A stretch of DNA of 64,000 bases from the NCBI RefSeq assembly GCF_035645195.1, contig NZ_DASQNA010000051.1, positions 1 through 64,000 on the forward strand. Direction: 5' to 3'. Below, piece by piece: positions 16,920 through 26,037 of the stretch. Origin of the DNA: Paenibacillus sp. Lineage in GTDB: Bacteria > Bacillota > Bacilli > Paenibacillales > YIM-B00363. Every line of letters starts with the position of its first letter. Positions within the stretch are counted from its first letter, which is position 1. The translations under genes and the position numbers were made by a program. Below the pieces are notes generated by a model. The model was not told the origin of the DNA, made no database searches, and saw nothing but the letters and a program-made list of their open reading frames with translations.

Positions 16920-17684
16920 TTATAACGAATTAAAATATACCGCGATCCGATTGCCCTGAATCGTCTCGATCGGAATGTCCATGTCGTAAATGTCGCGCAG
17001 CGCATCCGTCCGGATGATCTCCGCAGGCGTCCCCTCGCGCGCGACGCGCCCGTCCTTGAGCGCGACGATCCGGTCCGAATAACACGACGCGAAGTTGATG
17101 TCGTGCAGCACGACGACGACCGTTTTGCCGAGGTCGGCGACGAGCCGGCGCAGCACCCTCATGATCTGTACGGAATGCTTCATATCGAGGTTGTTCAACG
17201 GCTCGTCGAGCAGCACCGTCTCCGTATTTTGCGCGATGACCATCGCGATGAACGCCCGCTGGTTTTGCCCGCCGCTGAGCTGATCCAAATACCGATCCTG
17301 CAAATTCTCCAGGTCCATATACCGAATCGCCTCGTCGACGAACGTCCAATCGTCCTTGGTCAACCGGCCTTGCGAATACGGGAACCGGCCGAAGCTGACG
17401 AGCTCGCGCACGGTCAGCCGAACGTTAATATGATTCGACTGCTTCAGGATCGACACTTTCTTCGCGAGCTCGGTGCTGTCCCAGCGCCGGACGTCCTTCC
17501 CTTCGACGAGCACCTCGCCGCCGTCCGGCGGGAGCAGGCGGGCGATGACGGAAAGCAGCGTGCTTTTGCCCGCCCCGTTCGGACCGATGAAGGACGTCAG
17601 CGTCCCCCGCTCGATCTCGAGCGACACGGGGCCCAAAACCGTCTTGCCTCCGTACGTTTTCGTCACGTTGTTCACGACTACCAC
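16920..17684 (-). CDS. Iron-siderophore ABC ATPase (YclP/FecE-like)
   Basis: A 254-residue ABC ATPase: Walker A GPNGAGKST (34-42), signature LSGGQNQR, Walker B ETVLLDEPLNNLD and an H-loop histidine in VVLHDINFASCYSD. These features and its place put it in the FecE/FepC class. It drives ferric-siderophore import through the two permeases just upstream. The GTG start overlaps the preceding permease by 7 bases, with GGAG 8 bases ahead. Confidence 0.9.
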   Translation of the reverse strand: MVVVNNVTKTYGGKTVLGPVSLEIERGTLTSFIGPNGAGKSTLLSVIARLLPPDGGEVLVEGKDVRRWDSTELAKKVSILKQSNHINVRLTVRELVSFGRFPYSQGRLTKDDWTFVDEAIRYMDLENLQDRYLDQLSGGQNQRAFIAMVIAQNTETVLLDEPLNNLDMKHSVQIMRVLRRLVADLGKTVVVVLHDINFASCYSDRIVALKDGRVAREGTPAEIIRTDALRDIYDMDIPIETIQGNRIAVYFNSL

Positions 17685-18628
17685 GAGCGATTCTCCTTTA
17701 ACAGCAAATACAAGAAATAGATCCCGCCGGCGAAATTGACGATGACGCTGACCGTCGTCGCGAAGGTGAACACCCGCTCGACGAGGAGCTGTCCCCCGAC
17801 GAGCGCGATGACCCCGAGCAGCATCGAGGCCGGCAGCAAATGCCGGTGCCGGTGCGTGCGCATGAACTGCACCGCCAAATTCGCGATCAAGAGACCGAGG
17901 AAGGTGATCGGCCCGACGAGCGCGGTCGACAGCGAGATCAGCACCGCGATGACGGCGAGCAGCTTTTTAATGAGCGCTTCGTAATCGACGCCGAGGTTGA
18001 TCGCCTGCTCCCGGCCGAGAGACATCGCGTCCAGGTACGGGATCAGCCGCAAGCTGTACAAGCCCGCCGCGGCGAACAGCGCGAAGGACAGCCACAACAA
18101 GTCCGTGTCGATATTGTTGAAGCTCGCGAACATGCGGCCTTGCAGGACCAGGAATTCGTTCGGGTCGATCAAGACCTGCATGAACGTCGTGAGGCTGCCG
18201 AACAAGGTTCCCATGACGACGCCGACCAGCAGCAGGAAGTAGATATGACGGCCGGGTCTCCGAAACAAGAGCTGATAGAGCAGCACCGAGAAGCCGATCA
18301 TGGCGGCGACGGAAATCCCGAAGTTGAGCGCTTTGTTCATGGACGCGACGCTGACCGAGCCGTAGGCGAAAATGATGAACGTCTGCACGAGCACGTACAT
18401 CGAATCGAGACCGATAATGTTCGGCGTCAAAATCCGGTTGTTCGTCATCGTCTGGAACGCCGTCGTCGCGAAGCCGATCGCCGCGCCCGTCAGCGCGATG
18501 GCCAAAATTTTGTACGCCCGCCGGGGCAGCACGTATTCCCAATTGCCCCCGAGCTTCACGAACAAGAAGACGCCGATGAGCGCGAGCGCCGCCGCCGTCA
18601 GCGCCCCGAGCTTGAATTTAACGCTCAT
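17678..18628 (-). CDS. Iron-siderophore ABC permease (YclO/FecD-like)
   Basis: A 316-residue FecCD/BtuC-family permease with about nine to ten helices. Features include ATTAFQTMTNNRILTPNIIGLD after helix 2, the typical N-terminal coupling region, and GPITFLGLLIANLA near the end. The ATG at 18628 overlaps the previous stop by four bases, with GGAGAAGG ahead. It pairs with the neighbouring permease to form the heterodimeric channel. Confidence 0.9.
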   Translation of the reverse strand: MSVKFKLGALTAAALALIGVFLFVKLGGNWEYVLPRRAYKILAIALTGAAIGFATTAFQTMTNNRILTPNIIGLDSMYVLVQTFIIFAYGSVSVASMNKALNFGISVAAMIGFSVLLYQLLFRRPGRHIYFLLLVGVVMGTLFGSLTTFMQVLIDPNEFLVLQGRMFASFNNIDTDLLWLSFALFAAAGLYSLRLIPYLDAMSLGREQAINLGVDYEALIKKLLAVIAVLISLSTALVGPITFLGLLIANLAVQFMRTHRHRHLLPASMLLGVIALVGGQLLVERVFTFATTVSVIVNFAGGIYFLYLLLKENRSW

Positions 18629-19572
18629 AATGCCCTTCTCCTGAAGATGAAGTATAAGAAAAATCCGCTGCCGATGACGCCCACCGTCAGCCCGATCGGA
18701 ATTTCGTACGGGTAAATGACGAGCCGCCCCAGCACGTCGCACGCCAGCAGGAACACCGCCCCGAAGAGCGCCGTCGACGTGAGGCTTTTCCGCAAATGAT
18801 CCCCCCGGTACATCGTCACGAGATTCGGAACGATCAATCCGAGGAACGGAATGATGCCGACGGTCAGCAGCACGACGGCGGAAATCAAAGCGACGAGCAC
18901 GAGGCCGACGTTCACGACCCGCCGGTAATTGAGGCCGAGATTGAGCGCGAACGTCTCGCCCATGCCGGCGACCGTAAACCGGTTGGCGTATACATACGCC
19001 GCGACGAGCACCGGCACGCTCAAGTACAAGAGCTCGTAGCTGCCGCGCATAACCAGGGAGAAATCGCCCTGCAGCCAAGCGGACACGTTCTGGATCAATT
19101 CGTACTTGTACGCGACGAAGGTCGTCGCGGACCCGAGAATGCTGCCGAACATCAGACCCACCAGCGGAATGAACACCGAATCCTTGTATTTCACCCGGTC
19201 GAGCAAGCTCATGAACAGGAACGTGCCCGCCAGCGCGAAGGCGAAGGCGACGAGCAGCTTCGCCATCGGCGCGGCTCCGGCGAACAGCAGGATCGACACG
19301 AGCACGCCGAGTCTGGCGGCTTCGTCCGTTCCCGCGGTCGTCGGCGACACGAACTTGTTGCGCGTAAGCTGCTGCATGATGAGCCCGGCGATGCTCATGC
19401 TCATGCCGGCGATGATAATGCTCGCGAGCCTCGGCAGCCGGCTGGCGAACAAGATTTGCTTCTGCAGGTCGGTCATCGAGAGCAAATCCTTCGGCGTCAA
19501 TGATGTGACGCCTACGAACACCGAGGCGGCGGATAAGACGATCAGCGCGGGCAGTAAGTAACGTGTCTTCAT
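18625..19572 (-). CDS. Iron-siderophore ABC permease (YclN/FecC-like)
   Basis: A 315-residue FecCD-family permease: LPRLASIIIAGMSMSIAG and LIMQQLTRNKFVSPTTAGTDEAARLG are the conserved N-terminal segments, with GIIPFLGLIVPNL in the second half. It starts 7 bp after the nitroreductase stop and overlaps the next permease by 4 bases. It is half of the membrane channel of the YclNOPQ-like importer. Confidence 0.9.
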   Translation of the reverse strand: MKTRYLLPALIVLSAASVFVGVTSLTPKDLLSMTDLQKQILFASRLPRLASIIIAGMSMSIAGLIMQQLTRNKFVSPTTAGTDEAARLGVLVSILLFAGAAPMAKLLVAFAFALAGTFLFMSLLDRVKYKDSVFIPLVGLMFGSILGSATTFVAYKYELIQNVSAWLQGDFSLVMRGSYELLYLSVPVLVAAYVYANRFTVAGMGETFALNLGLNYRRVVNVGLVLVALISAVVLLTVGIIPFLGLIVPNLVTMYRGDHLRKSLTSTALFGAVFLLACDVLGRLVIYPYEIPIGLTVGVIGSGFFLYFIFRRRAL

Positions 19573-19579
19573 GACGGCG

Positions 19580-20146
19580 TCACTCGCCGATGACGGTAAG
19601 CAGCCGCTCCGCGGGAATTCTCGGCTGCGCGGGTGGCACCGCCGCGGGATAGCCGACGTGCAGGCTGCCGACGATTTTCTCGCCGGGCTGCGCGCCTACG
19701 GCTTCCCGGAAGCCGCTCTGGTGAAGCAGACCGTATGTTTCCCATACGGTGCCGAGCCCGCGCTCCCAAGCCAGCAGAGCGAAATTATGGATGACGCAGC
19801 TCGTCGCCGCGTAATCTTCTTCGCGTACGGTCAGCTGCGTGTCCTCGCGCATAAGAACGACGACGAACATCGGCACGGCCATCAACTTCTTGTAGAAAAA
19901 TTCGCCGAGTTCTTTTGCTTTGACGGGATCCTTCTCCCGCTTCTCGTTGACCGCCCGAGCTACCTCCGCGATGCGCTCGCGCCCCCTCCCGTGCACGACG
20001 ACGAACCGCCACGGCTGCGTCAGCTTATGATTCGGCGCCCATACCGCCGTGTCCAGAAGCTCCTTGACCAGCTCCAAGGGCACCGGCCGATCCTGTTGGA
20101 ACTTATGTACCGATCGGCGTTCTCGAATGACTTCCGACAATCTCAT
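19580..20146 (-). CDS. Nitroreductase-family flavoprotein heading the siderophore operon
   Basis: A 188-residue FMN-dependent nitroreductase-fold protein: RRSVHKF near the N-terminus, WAPNHKLTQPWRF, and a C-terminal GYPAAVPP. It reduces an unknown substrate with NAD(P)H. It is the first gene of a five-gene operon with a siderophore ABC importer and has a Fur box just upstream, suggesting an iron-related role such as reducing imported ferric siderophore. A start 60 bases earlier would cover the Fur-box flank and is unlikely; GAGGGGGA supports the ATG at 20146. Confidence 0.87.
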   Translation of the reverse strand: MRLSEVIRERRSVHKFQQDRPVPLELVKELLDTAVWAPNHKLTQPWRFVVVHGRGRERIAEVARAVNEKREKDPVKAKELGEFFYKKLMAVPMFVVVLMREDTQLTVREEDYAATSCVIHNFALLAWERGLGTVWETYGLLHQSGFREAVGAQPGEKIVGSLHVGYPAAVPPAQPRIPAERLLTVIGE

Positions 20147-20190
20147 AAGGTCCCCCTCTATCCATGCGGCATTTCCCGCAACGACGAAAC

Positions 20191-20205
20191 TGATAATCAT
20201 TATCA
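20191..20205 (-). promoter_or_regulatory. Fur box of the siderophore operon
   Basis: TGATAATCATTATCA is a perfect 7-1-7 inverted repeat, the classical Bacillus Fur operator, 45 bases before the nitroreductase start. It implies iron-repressed expression of the nitroreductase-YclNOPQ operon. Confidence 0.92.
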
Positions 20206-20258
20206 ATAACTACTTTTCCTATTCTACATAAAAGCGACATGCGCGGAATGGACATTTC

Positions 20259-21797
20259 TCATTTTTCGGATGGATTTTTTAAAATGTCGCCTCGCAGCAG
20301 CTGATTGACGGTCTGATCCAGCAGACGTTCGTAGAAGGCCGCGTTGTACAACGACGGATCGGAATGGCGGAGCAGCAGGCACGCCGTAGGGCCGGATTTC
20401 AGCTCTCTCCAGCGGCTGGCGAGCCGGTATCCGTACGACTCCGGCAGCGAATCCGGGATCAGCAGCAGAATGTTGTCGCAGGGCAGCGCCGCGATCTCCT
20501 CGAGCCGCTCCGCGTCGAGGAAGCCGATGCCGAGCGCCGCCGGCGGCGGGGCGAAGCCCAATTCCGCGTAAAACAAGTCGCTCATCTTCTTGCGCCGGTT
20601 CCCGAACACGCGGAAGCCTCCGGCGTAAGCGCCGACGAGCAGAAACGGCGCCCCTTCGAGCGATTTGCGCACGTGGGCCCGCGCGTTCGCCGCTTTCGTC
20701 TCGAACAGCGACAGCCACCGTTCCGCGACGCCGGGCAGCTCGAGCGTCCCCGCGATGCGGCGCAGCCTTTCTTTCCAAGAGAGCGCCCCCGGCCCTTTCC
20801 ACACGATCATCTCGACCGGCGCGATGCGGCGCAGCTCGTCGTACAGCTCGCCCGGCACCGGATGGGTAAAAATAATATCCGGCTCCGCGGCCCTAAGGCG
20901 CGGGAGCAGCTCCTCGGGCCGTTCCGTCCACCCTCTCGGGGGTGCGAACGCAGGCGTAATGCCGAGCGCCGAGAAGTCCCCGAGGAAGACGGGACATAAG
21001 TTGGCGATGCGCCGGTTCGCGCGAAGGACGTATTCGGAAGGCGACACGGCCATATGCTTCTTGAACAGCCGGCTGAAATACAGCTCGTCCGCGTATCCGA
21101 CCGAATGCGCGACTTCCATGATCGAAGCGGGCGCGTTCGACAGCCGCGCGAGCGAGGCGTTCAGCCGCACGGCGGTCAGCCATTTGTGCGGGCTGAAGCC
21201 GGTCTGCTCGCGGAACGCTTGGTGGAACCGGGTCGGACTCGCGCCGGACAGCCGCGCCAGCTCTTCCATGTCGAGCGGTTCGTCGTACCGCTCGAGCATC
21301 GCTCGCCGAGCCTCTTCGACCCAGCGGCGGAGCGGATCCGCGGCGCCCGACGCCGACCGGATGGCCGCGACCGAGGCGGCCGCGACGGCGTACAAATGCG
21401 ACTGCAGATCGAGCCGCGCCTCGAGCCGCAGCGACTCGAAGCGCGCCGTCCCCGCCGCCTCGAACGCATCCGCGATCGCCTGCGAGCGGGGCATCCGGAA
21501 CGTGCGCGGCGCGGCGCGGTCCGGCCAGGGCGGCACCTCCTCCGCCGACCGGAAGCGAATCAAGACGATCTCCGCGGCTGCGGGGCCGGGATTATGCAGC
21601 GCAAGCGTTCGGAACGCCGGCACGAAAAACCAATCCCCCGCCGACGCGGGAAAGTCCGCAGCCTCGTCTTCCATCGTCGCCGACACGCGTTCCCGCTTCA
21701 CGTAGCCGAACCGCAGCGCTTCCTCGCCGGCGACGTCCGCCCGCGCCCCTCCCGCGATGCGGACGACCGTCGTATCTATGTAAGTGAGCATTTTCAC
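20259..21797 (-). CDS. Btr-like AraC regulator with siderophore-binding domain
   Basis: A 512-residue regulator with an N-terminal cupin-like domain (about 1-150), an AraC-type double helix-turn-helix (about 165-260, including VAHSVGYADELYFSRLFKKHM) and a C-terminal FhuD/TroA-like half (about 275-505). This is the layout of B. subtilis Btr, which binds ferri-bacillibactin and activates its transporter. It sits upstream of the siderophore operon with its own Fur box, so it probably senses the incoming siderophore. The GTG at 21797 has ideal spacing from AAAGGA; an ATG at 21791 is an alternative start. Confidence 0.87.
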   Translation of the reverse strand: MKMLTYIDTTVVRIAGGARADVAGEEALRFGYVKRERVSATMEDEAADFPASAGDWFFVPAFRTLALHNPGPAAAEIVLIRFRSAEEVPPWPDRAAPRTFRMPRSQAIADAFEAAGTARFESLRLEARLDLQSHLYAVAAASVAAIRSASGAADPLRRWVEEARRAMLERYDEPLDMEELARLSGASPTRFHQAFREQTGFSPHKWLTAVRLNASLARLSNAPASIMEVAHSVGYADELYFSRLFKKHMAVSPSEYVLRANRRIANLCPVFLGDFSALGITPAFAPPRGWTERPEELLPRLRAAEPDIIFTHPVPGELYDELRRIAPVEMIVWKGPGALSWKERLRRIAGTLELPGVAERWLSLFETKAANARAHVRKSLEGAPFLLVGAYAGGFRVFGNRRKKMSDLFYAELGFAPPPAALGIGFLDAERLEEIAALPCDNILLLIPDSLPESYGYRLASRWRELKSGPTACLLLRHSDPSLYNAAFYERLLDQTVNQLLRGDILKNPSEK

Positions 21798-21828
21798 GTT
21801 CACATCCTTTCCCGCCCATTATTCTATT

Positions 21829-21843
21829 TGAAAATGATTATCA
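21829..21843 (-). promoter_or_regulatory. Fur box of the Btr-like regulator
   Basis: TGAAAATGATTATCA matches the 7-1-7 Fur operator with one mismatch between the arms, 32 bases before the regulator start. Iron starvation should therefore raise both the regulator and the uptake operon. Confidence 0.85.
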
Positions 21844-21879
21844 TCGTCAAACGGGTCGGCGCACAGCCGCCTGAATAGA

Positions 21880-21926
21880 AAAATAGCGGAGGTCGACCGG
21901 CAGCAAACCGGCTCCTCCGCTATTTT
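21880..21926 (-). terminator. Terminator after the DUF3886 gene
   Basis: A 13-bp stem, AAAATAGCGGAGG with its complement at 21914-21926, closes around an inner CCGG/CCGG helix. The A/T ends allow termination in either direction; on the minus strand it ends the SDR-DUF3886 unit. Confidence 0.85.
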
Positions 21927-21929
21927 CCG

Positions 21930-22217
21930 CTACTTGTACTTCTTCCAATCCATCGAACTGTTGTTCAGCAAATGCTCGAAGTCGTTCTCGAGCCGCTTCT
22001 GCTCCTGCTTGCGGCGTTCCTCCGCCTCGACGCGCTGACGCTCTCGCTCCCGCGCTTCCTGCGCTTTCAGCTCCTCGGCCTGCGCCTTGAGCTTCGCGAG
22101 CACGTCCGCGCCGAGCGCGTCCTTCAGCGTAAGCCCCTTCTCCTGCGAAGCCGCGGCGGCCTTCGTCTCGCCGGCCTTCGCCCCGAACGAGGAACCGCCC
22201 GCTTTTCGTTTCCCCAT
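21930..22217 (-). CDS. DUF3886 (YqkE-like) protein
   Basis: A 95-residue, highly charged, largely helical protein. It has LTLKDALGADVLAKLKAQ, a long Arg/Glu coiled coil, and the end SMDWKKYK, the pattern of YqkE (DUF3886) of Bacillales. The function is unknown. It starts 6 bp after the stop of the SDR gene on the same strand and shares its terminator, so the two are probably co-transcribed. Confidence 0.85.
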   Translation of the reverse strand: MGKRKAGGSSFGAKAGETKAAAASQEKGLTLKDALGADVLAKLKAQAEELKAQEARERERQRVEAEERRKQEQKRLENDFEHLLNNSSMDWKKYK

Positions 22218-22223
22218 GAACCA

Positions 22224-23099
22224 TCACCCGTTAACGATCATACCACCGTTCACGTGCAAAATCTGCCCCGTCATGTACGAAGAATCGTCGCACGCCAAAA
22301 ATACGTAGCTCGGCGCGAGCTCCTCCGGCTGTCCCGCGCGGTGCATCGGCGTCGTCGCGCCGAACTTCGACACCTGCTCCTCGTTGAAGGTCGAGGGGAT
22401 GAGCGGCGTCCAAATCGGTCCCGGAGCCACGCCGTTGACCCGGATACCTCGGCCGACGAGCTGCAGCGCGAGCGAGCGCGTGAACGTGACGATCGCGCCC
22501 TTCGTCGCCGAGTAGTCGAGCAGCAGCTCGTTCCCGTGATACGCCGTAACCGAAGCCGTATTGACGACGGCCGAGCCCGGCTTCATATGAGCGAGAGCCG
22601 CCTTCGTCAGGTAAAACATGCCGAATACGTTCGTGCGGAACGTTCGCTCCAGCTGCTCGGCGGTAATCGCCTCGATACTGTTCTGCGGGTGCTGCTCCGC
22701 CGCGTTGTTGACGAGAATGTCCAGCCCGTCGAGCTCCCGCGCCGCCCGTTCGACCGCCTCCCGGCAGAACGCCTCGTCCCCGATATCGCCCGGAAGAAGC
22801 AGGCAGCGTCTTCCCTCCTGCTCCACCTGCCGCTTCGTTTCCTCCGCGTCGGCATGCTCGTCGAGGTACACGATGGCCACGTCCGCGCCCTCTTTCGCGT
22901 AGGTGACCGCGACCGCCCTCCCGATGCCGCTGTCGCCCCCGGTGATGAGAGCGGTTTTGCCCAGCAACTTGCCGGCGGCCTTGTACGCCCGGTCCTCGAA
23001 CGCGGGACGCGGATGCATCGCGCTTTCCAGGCCCGGCTGACGATCCTGGTGCTGCGGGGGAAACGTCGTCTTCGGAGGCTGAGCCGTCGTTGTAGCCAT
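22224..23099 (-). CDS. SDR oxidoreductase (YdaD/YhdF-like)
   Basis: A 291-residue short-chain dehydrogenase with an N-terminal extension rich in PPQHQ and HPRP, as in stress-induced YdaD/YhdF-type SDRs. The cofactor motif is TGGDSGIGRA, then LVNNAAEQHP, catalytic Ser in NTASVTAY and Tyr-Lys in YSATK. It probably uses NAD(P)H on an alcohol or aldehyde. AGGAAG lies 8 bases before the ATG. Longer in-frame starts lack a ribosome site. In Bacillus such genes belong to the general stress response; no sigma-B promoter was recognised here. Confidence 0.87.
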   Translation of the reverse strand: MATTTAQPPKTTFPPQHQDRQPGLESAMHPRPAFEDRAYKAAGKLLGKTALITGGDSGIGRAVAVTYAKEGADVAIVYLDEHADAEETKRQVEQEGRRCLLLPGDIGDEAFCREAVERAARELDGLDILVNNAAEQHPQNSIEAITAEQLERTFRTNVFGMFYLTKAALAHMKPGSAVVNTASVTAYHGNELLLDYSATKGAIVTFTRSLALQLVGRGIRVNGVAPGPIWTPLIPSTFNEEQVSKFGATTPMHRAGQPEELAPSYVFLACDDSSYMTGQILHVNGGMIVNG

Positions 23100-23217
23100 G
23101 ATCGAATCGACTTCCTTCCTTGTCGAAAATGCATTCCGCGTTAGTATGTCCGTCCGGTGCGGCGTTATGTTCATCGACACCATTCGCCCTAAAACGACAT
23201 ATTCCATATAAATTTCG

Positions 23218-23276
23218 TTTACACTAGCACCGGCTCGCCATATAATTGCCTTTATCAAATTAACTAGTGACTTCGG
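23218..23276 (+). promoter_or_regulatory. Promoter of the GGDEF-EAL gene
   Basis: TTTACA (23218-23223), 17 bases, then TATAAT (23241-23246) is a good sigma-A promoter. The initially transcribed region has CTAGTGACTTCGG at 23264-23276, a 13-mer also present at 4903-4915 ahead of the first two-component operon. Confidence 0.65.
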
Positions 23277-23297
23277 CTAGGACAAGGATGTGCACCC

Positions 23298-25475
23298 GTG
23301 AGCAAACCCCCGATATCGCCTTGCGAGGGCTCGAATTTCGAGTCCTTGTTCCGATACAATTTGGACGCCGTGTTTATTCTGGACGCCGAAGGCCGATTCG
23401 CGGACGCGAACGAGGCGGGCGAGCAGCTGCTCGGCTGCGGCAAAGCCCAGCTCCTCGGGCGAACGCTGTTCGAGGTCGTCGCCGCCCCGTACACGGACAT
23501 CGTGCGCTCCGGCTTTCAGTCCGCCCTTCGGAAAGAAGCGTCCCGGACGATGGATGCCAACATCGTCCGCCCGGACGGCGGCACGGCGGAAATTACGATC
23601 GTCGCGATGCCGCTGAGCACGGACGTCCCGGGCGCGCTCGTCATCGCGAAAGATAAAACGCTGCAAAATCAAGCGCTCCGTCTCGTCGCCGGCCAAAACC
23701 AAGTGCTCGAGATGATCGCGACGACGCAAAACCTCGACGCGATCCTCCATCAGATGATTACATTGATCGAAGAGCAGTCCGGCGCGTATTGTTCGGTGCT
23801 GCTGCTGGATAAAACGACAGGAAAACTGAACTTGAAGGCGGCCCCGAGCATGCCGGAGGAGTTCAACCGAAACTTGGTTGATATTCCCGTCGGATTGCGT
23901 CACGGTTCGTGCGGCACGTCGGCGTATCTCAAGTCCCCCGTCATCGTGGACGATATCGACACGGACGAGCGGTGGGAAGACTATCGCCAGCTTACGGCGC
24001 CGTACGGGTTCAAGGCGTGCTGGTCGGTGCCGATTATGCAGGACCAGGAAGTCGTCGGCACGTTCGCGATGTATTACAAGGAAAAGCGGTCTCCGAGCAA
24101 GGGAGCGCTCAACATGCTCGAACGCGCAGGCGCGCTGGCCGGGCTCGCGATCGAGCGGCAGCGCCAAGACGACACGATCCGGCGCCTGGCGTTCCGGGAC
24201 GCGTTGACCGGTCTTGCGAACCGGCGGCTGCTCGAAGATTCGCTCGACGAGGCCATTCGCAGCGCCGAAGCGAACGACACCGTCGTTGCACTCCTATTCC
24301 TCGATCTCGACCGCTTCAAAATCGTGAACGACTCCATGGGGCATCGTTTCGGGGACTTGCTGCTCCGCCAAGTGTCCGAGCGGCTCCTCGAGACGGCCGG
24401 CGAGTTCGGCGTCATCGCCCGGCAGGGCGGCGACGAATTCGTGCTGCTGCTCGCCGGCGCCGACGAGGCGGAGGCGATCCGCACCGCGGAAAACATCGTG
24501 ACGGCCTTCCAGACGCCGTTCTACGTCAACCACCAAGAGCTGTTCGTCACGCCCAGCATCGGCATCAGCGTGTTCCCGACCCACGGCCGGGACCCGCAGA
24601 CGCTGCTGAAAAACGCGGATTACGCGATGTATCAGGCGAAACAGAGCGGCCGCAACGGCTACCGGCTGTTCGATCCGGAGCTGCAGAAGAAAGCCGAGAA
24701 GCAGCTTGAAACGGAAAACCATTTGCGGCGCGCGCTGGGCCGCGGCGAGCTGCATTTGCTGTATCAGCCGCAAGTCGACATCCGGACGGGACGGATCATC
24801 GGCGTCGAAGCGCTCATCCGTTGGCATCACACATCTTGGGGGCTCATCTCCCCCGCCGCATTCATCCCGCTCGCCGAGGAGACAGGGCTCATTTTGCCGA
24901 TCGGGGATTGGGTGCTCAACGAAGCGTGCCGCCAAGCGAAGGCGTGGCTCGACGAAGGGCTTCCGCCGATGACGATGTCCGTCAACATCTCGGCGCGGCA
25001 ATTCCAGCAGCCCGATTTCGCGGCGACCGTGGAAGCGGCGCTCCGATCGAGCGGACTCCCGCCTCATTGGCTCGAGGTGGAACTGACGGAAAGCTACATG
25101 ATGGATAAGGCGCTGTCGTCCGCCGTCATCCAGCGGCTGAAGCAGCTCGGCGTCGGCGTCGCGATCGACGACTTCGGCACCGGGTACAGTTCGCTGCATT
25201 ACCTGAAGCACCTCGCGATCGACCGGCTCAAAATCGATCAGTCGTTCGTTCGGGATTTGCTCGTGGATCAGAACGACCGCGACATCGTGAAGGCGATCCT
25301 GACGATGTCGCATAGCCTTGGCATCCAAGCGATCGCCGAAGGGGTCGAACTGCGGGAGCAGGCCGATTTTCTCCGGAACAACGGCTGCGCCCAAGCCCAA
25401 GGGTACCTGTTCGCGCACCCGCTGCCCGCGAGGGCGATTCCGGAGCGCGTTCGCGCCGCCGGCGCCGCCGAATAA
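23298..25475 (+). CDS. PAS-GAF-GGDEF-EAL cyclic-di-GMP enzyme
   Basis: A 725-residue cytoplasmic protein: PAS (about 12-125), GAF (about 135-285), GGDEF (about 300-460) and EAL (about 475-715). The cyclase motif QGGDEF (376-381) is intact and lacks an RxxD inhibitory site just before it. The phosphodiesterase motifs are intact: VEAL at 503-506, SVNIS with N563, ELTES, IDDFGTGYSS and KIDQSF. Either activity is possible, switched by a small-molecule or redox signal at PAS or GAF. The GTG start is weakly supported by AGGA upstream. It ends in a strong terminator. Confidence 0.92.
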   Translation: MSKPPISPCEGSNFESLFRYNLDAVFILDAEGRFADANEAGEQLLGCGKAQLLGRTLFEVVAAPYTDIVRSGFQSALRKEASRTMDANIVRPDGGTAEITIVAMPLSTDVPGALVIAKDKTLQNQALRLVAGQNQVLEMIATTQNLDAILHQMITLIEEQSGAYCSVLLLDKTTGKLNLKAAPSMPEEFNRNLVDIPVGLRHGSCGTSAYLKSPVIVDDIDTDERWEDYRQLTAPYGFKACWSVPIMQDQEVVGTFAMYYKEKRSPSKGALNMLERAGALAGLAIERQRQDDTIRRLAFRDALTGLANRRLLEDSLDEAIRSAEANDTVVALLFLDLDRFKIVNDSMGHRFGDLLLRQVSERLLETAGEFGVIARQGGDEFVLLLAGADEAEAIRTAENIVTAFQTPFYVNHQELFVTPSIGISVFPTHGRDPQTLLKNADYAMYQAKQSGRNGYRLFDPELQKKAEKQLETENHLRRALGRGELHLLYQPQVDIRTGRIIGVEALIRWHHTSWGLISPAAFIPLAEETGLILPIGDWVLNEACRQAKAWLDEGLPPMTMSVNISARQFQQPDFAATVEAALRSSGLPPHWLEVELTESYMMDKALSSAVIQRLKQLGVGVAIDDFGTGYSSLHYLKHLAIDRLKIDQSFVRDLLVDQNDRDIVKAILTMSHSLGIQAIAEGVELREQADFLRNNGCAQAQGYLFAHPLPARAIPERVRAAGAAE

Positions 25476-25494
25476 GATGTTTTGCGCTCAAAAT

Positions 25495-25536
25495 AAGCGC
25501 CGCTTCTTCCGCCTTCCGGCGGGAGGGGCGGCGCTT
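25495..25536. terminator. Terminator after the GGDEF-EAL gene
   Basis: AAGCGCCGC/GCGGCGCTT (25495-25503 and 25528-25536) encloses a second helix (CCGCC..GGCGG) and ends in TTT on the plus strand. It lies between the convergent GGDEF-EAL and ilvN genes. Confidence 0.75.
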
Positions 25537-25554
25537 TCGTTCGTCCTGCGCGCG

Positions 25555-26037
25555 TCACAGAGGCAAAGCGACTTCGCCCGCGCACGCGACTTGCTCGACG
25601 TCGGCCTCGGCGGCGATGAGCCGAAGCAGCGCGCGGTTTTGCGCCCGGCTCGCCACGAGCTGCAGCGCGACGGCGTCGTCCCGCACGTCGAGCACCTCGC
25701 ACGGGAACGACTCCGACCATTTCCGCAGCCGCTGCGCCCGTTCCTCCCCCGGCGCGAGACGGACGCGGACCAGCATATACTGCCGGGATACTGCCGGCCG
25801 GTCGAGCACGCGGACCTCGTATACGTCCACCAGCTTCTCCAGCTGCCGCACGATTTGGTCCACCCCGCGGCCCTCGTCCGGCGTCACGATCGTCATGCGC
25901 GCGCAGCCCGGCTGCTCGCATTCGCCCACCGCGATGCTATCGATATTGAAGCCGCGCCGGCCGAACAAGCCTGCGACGCGCTGCAGGACGCCGGGGTGGT
26001 CGGCGACGAGCAGCGACAGCGTCTTCCGATTTTTCAT
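25555..26037 (-). CDS. ilvN: Acetolactate synthase small subunit
   Basis: A 160-residue regulatory subunit with an N-terminal ACT domain (LSLLVADHPGVLQRVAGLFGRRGFNI, residues about 6-31) that binds the feedback inhibitor valine, and a C-terminal ALS-small-subunit domain. Its ATG overlaps the ilvB TGA by four bases (ATGA), which gives stoichiometric expression. With IlvB it makes acetolactate for branched-chain amino acids. It is isolated from ilvC and leu genes, which are not in the window. Confidence 0.92.
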   Translation of the reverse strand: MKNRKTLSLLVADHPGVLQRVAGLFGRRGFNIDSIAVGECEQPGCARMTIVTPDEGRGVDQIVRQLEKLVDVYEVRVLDRPAVSRQYMLVRVRLAPGEERAQRLRKWSESFPCEVLDVRDDAVALQLVASRAQNRALLRLIAAEADVEQVACAGEVALPL

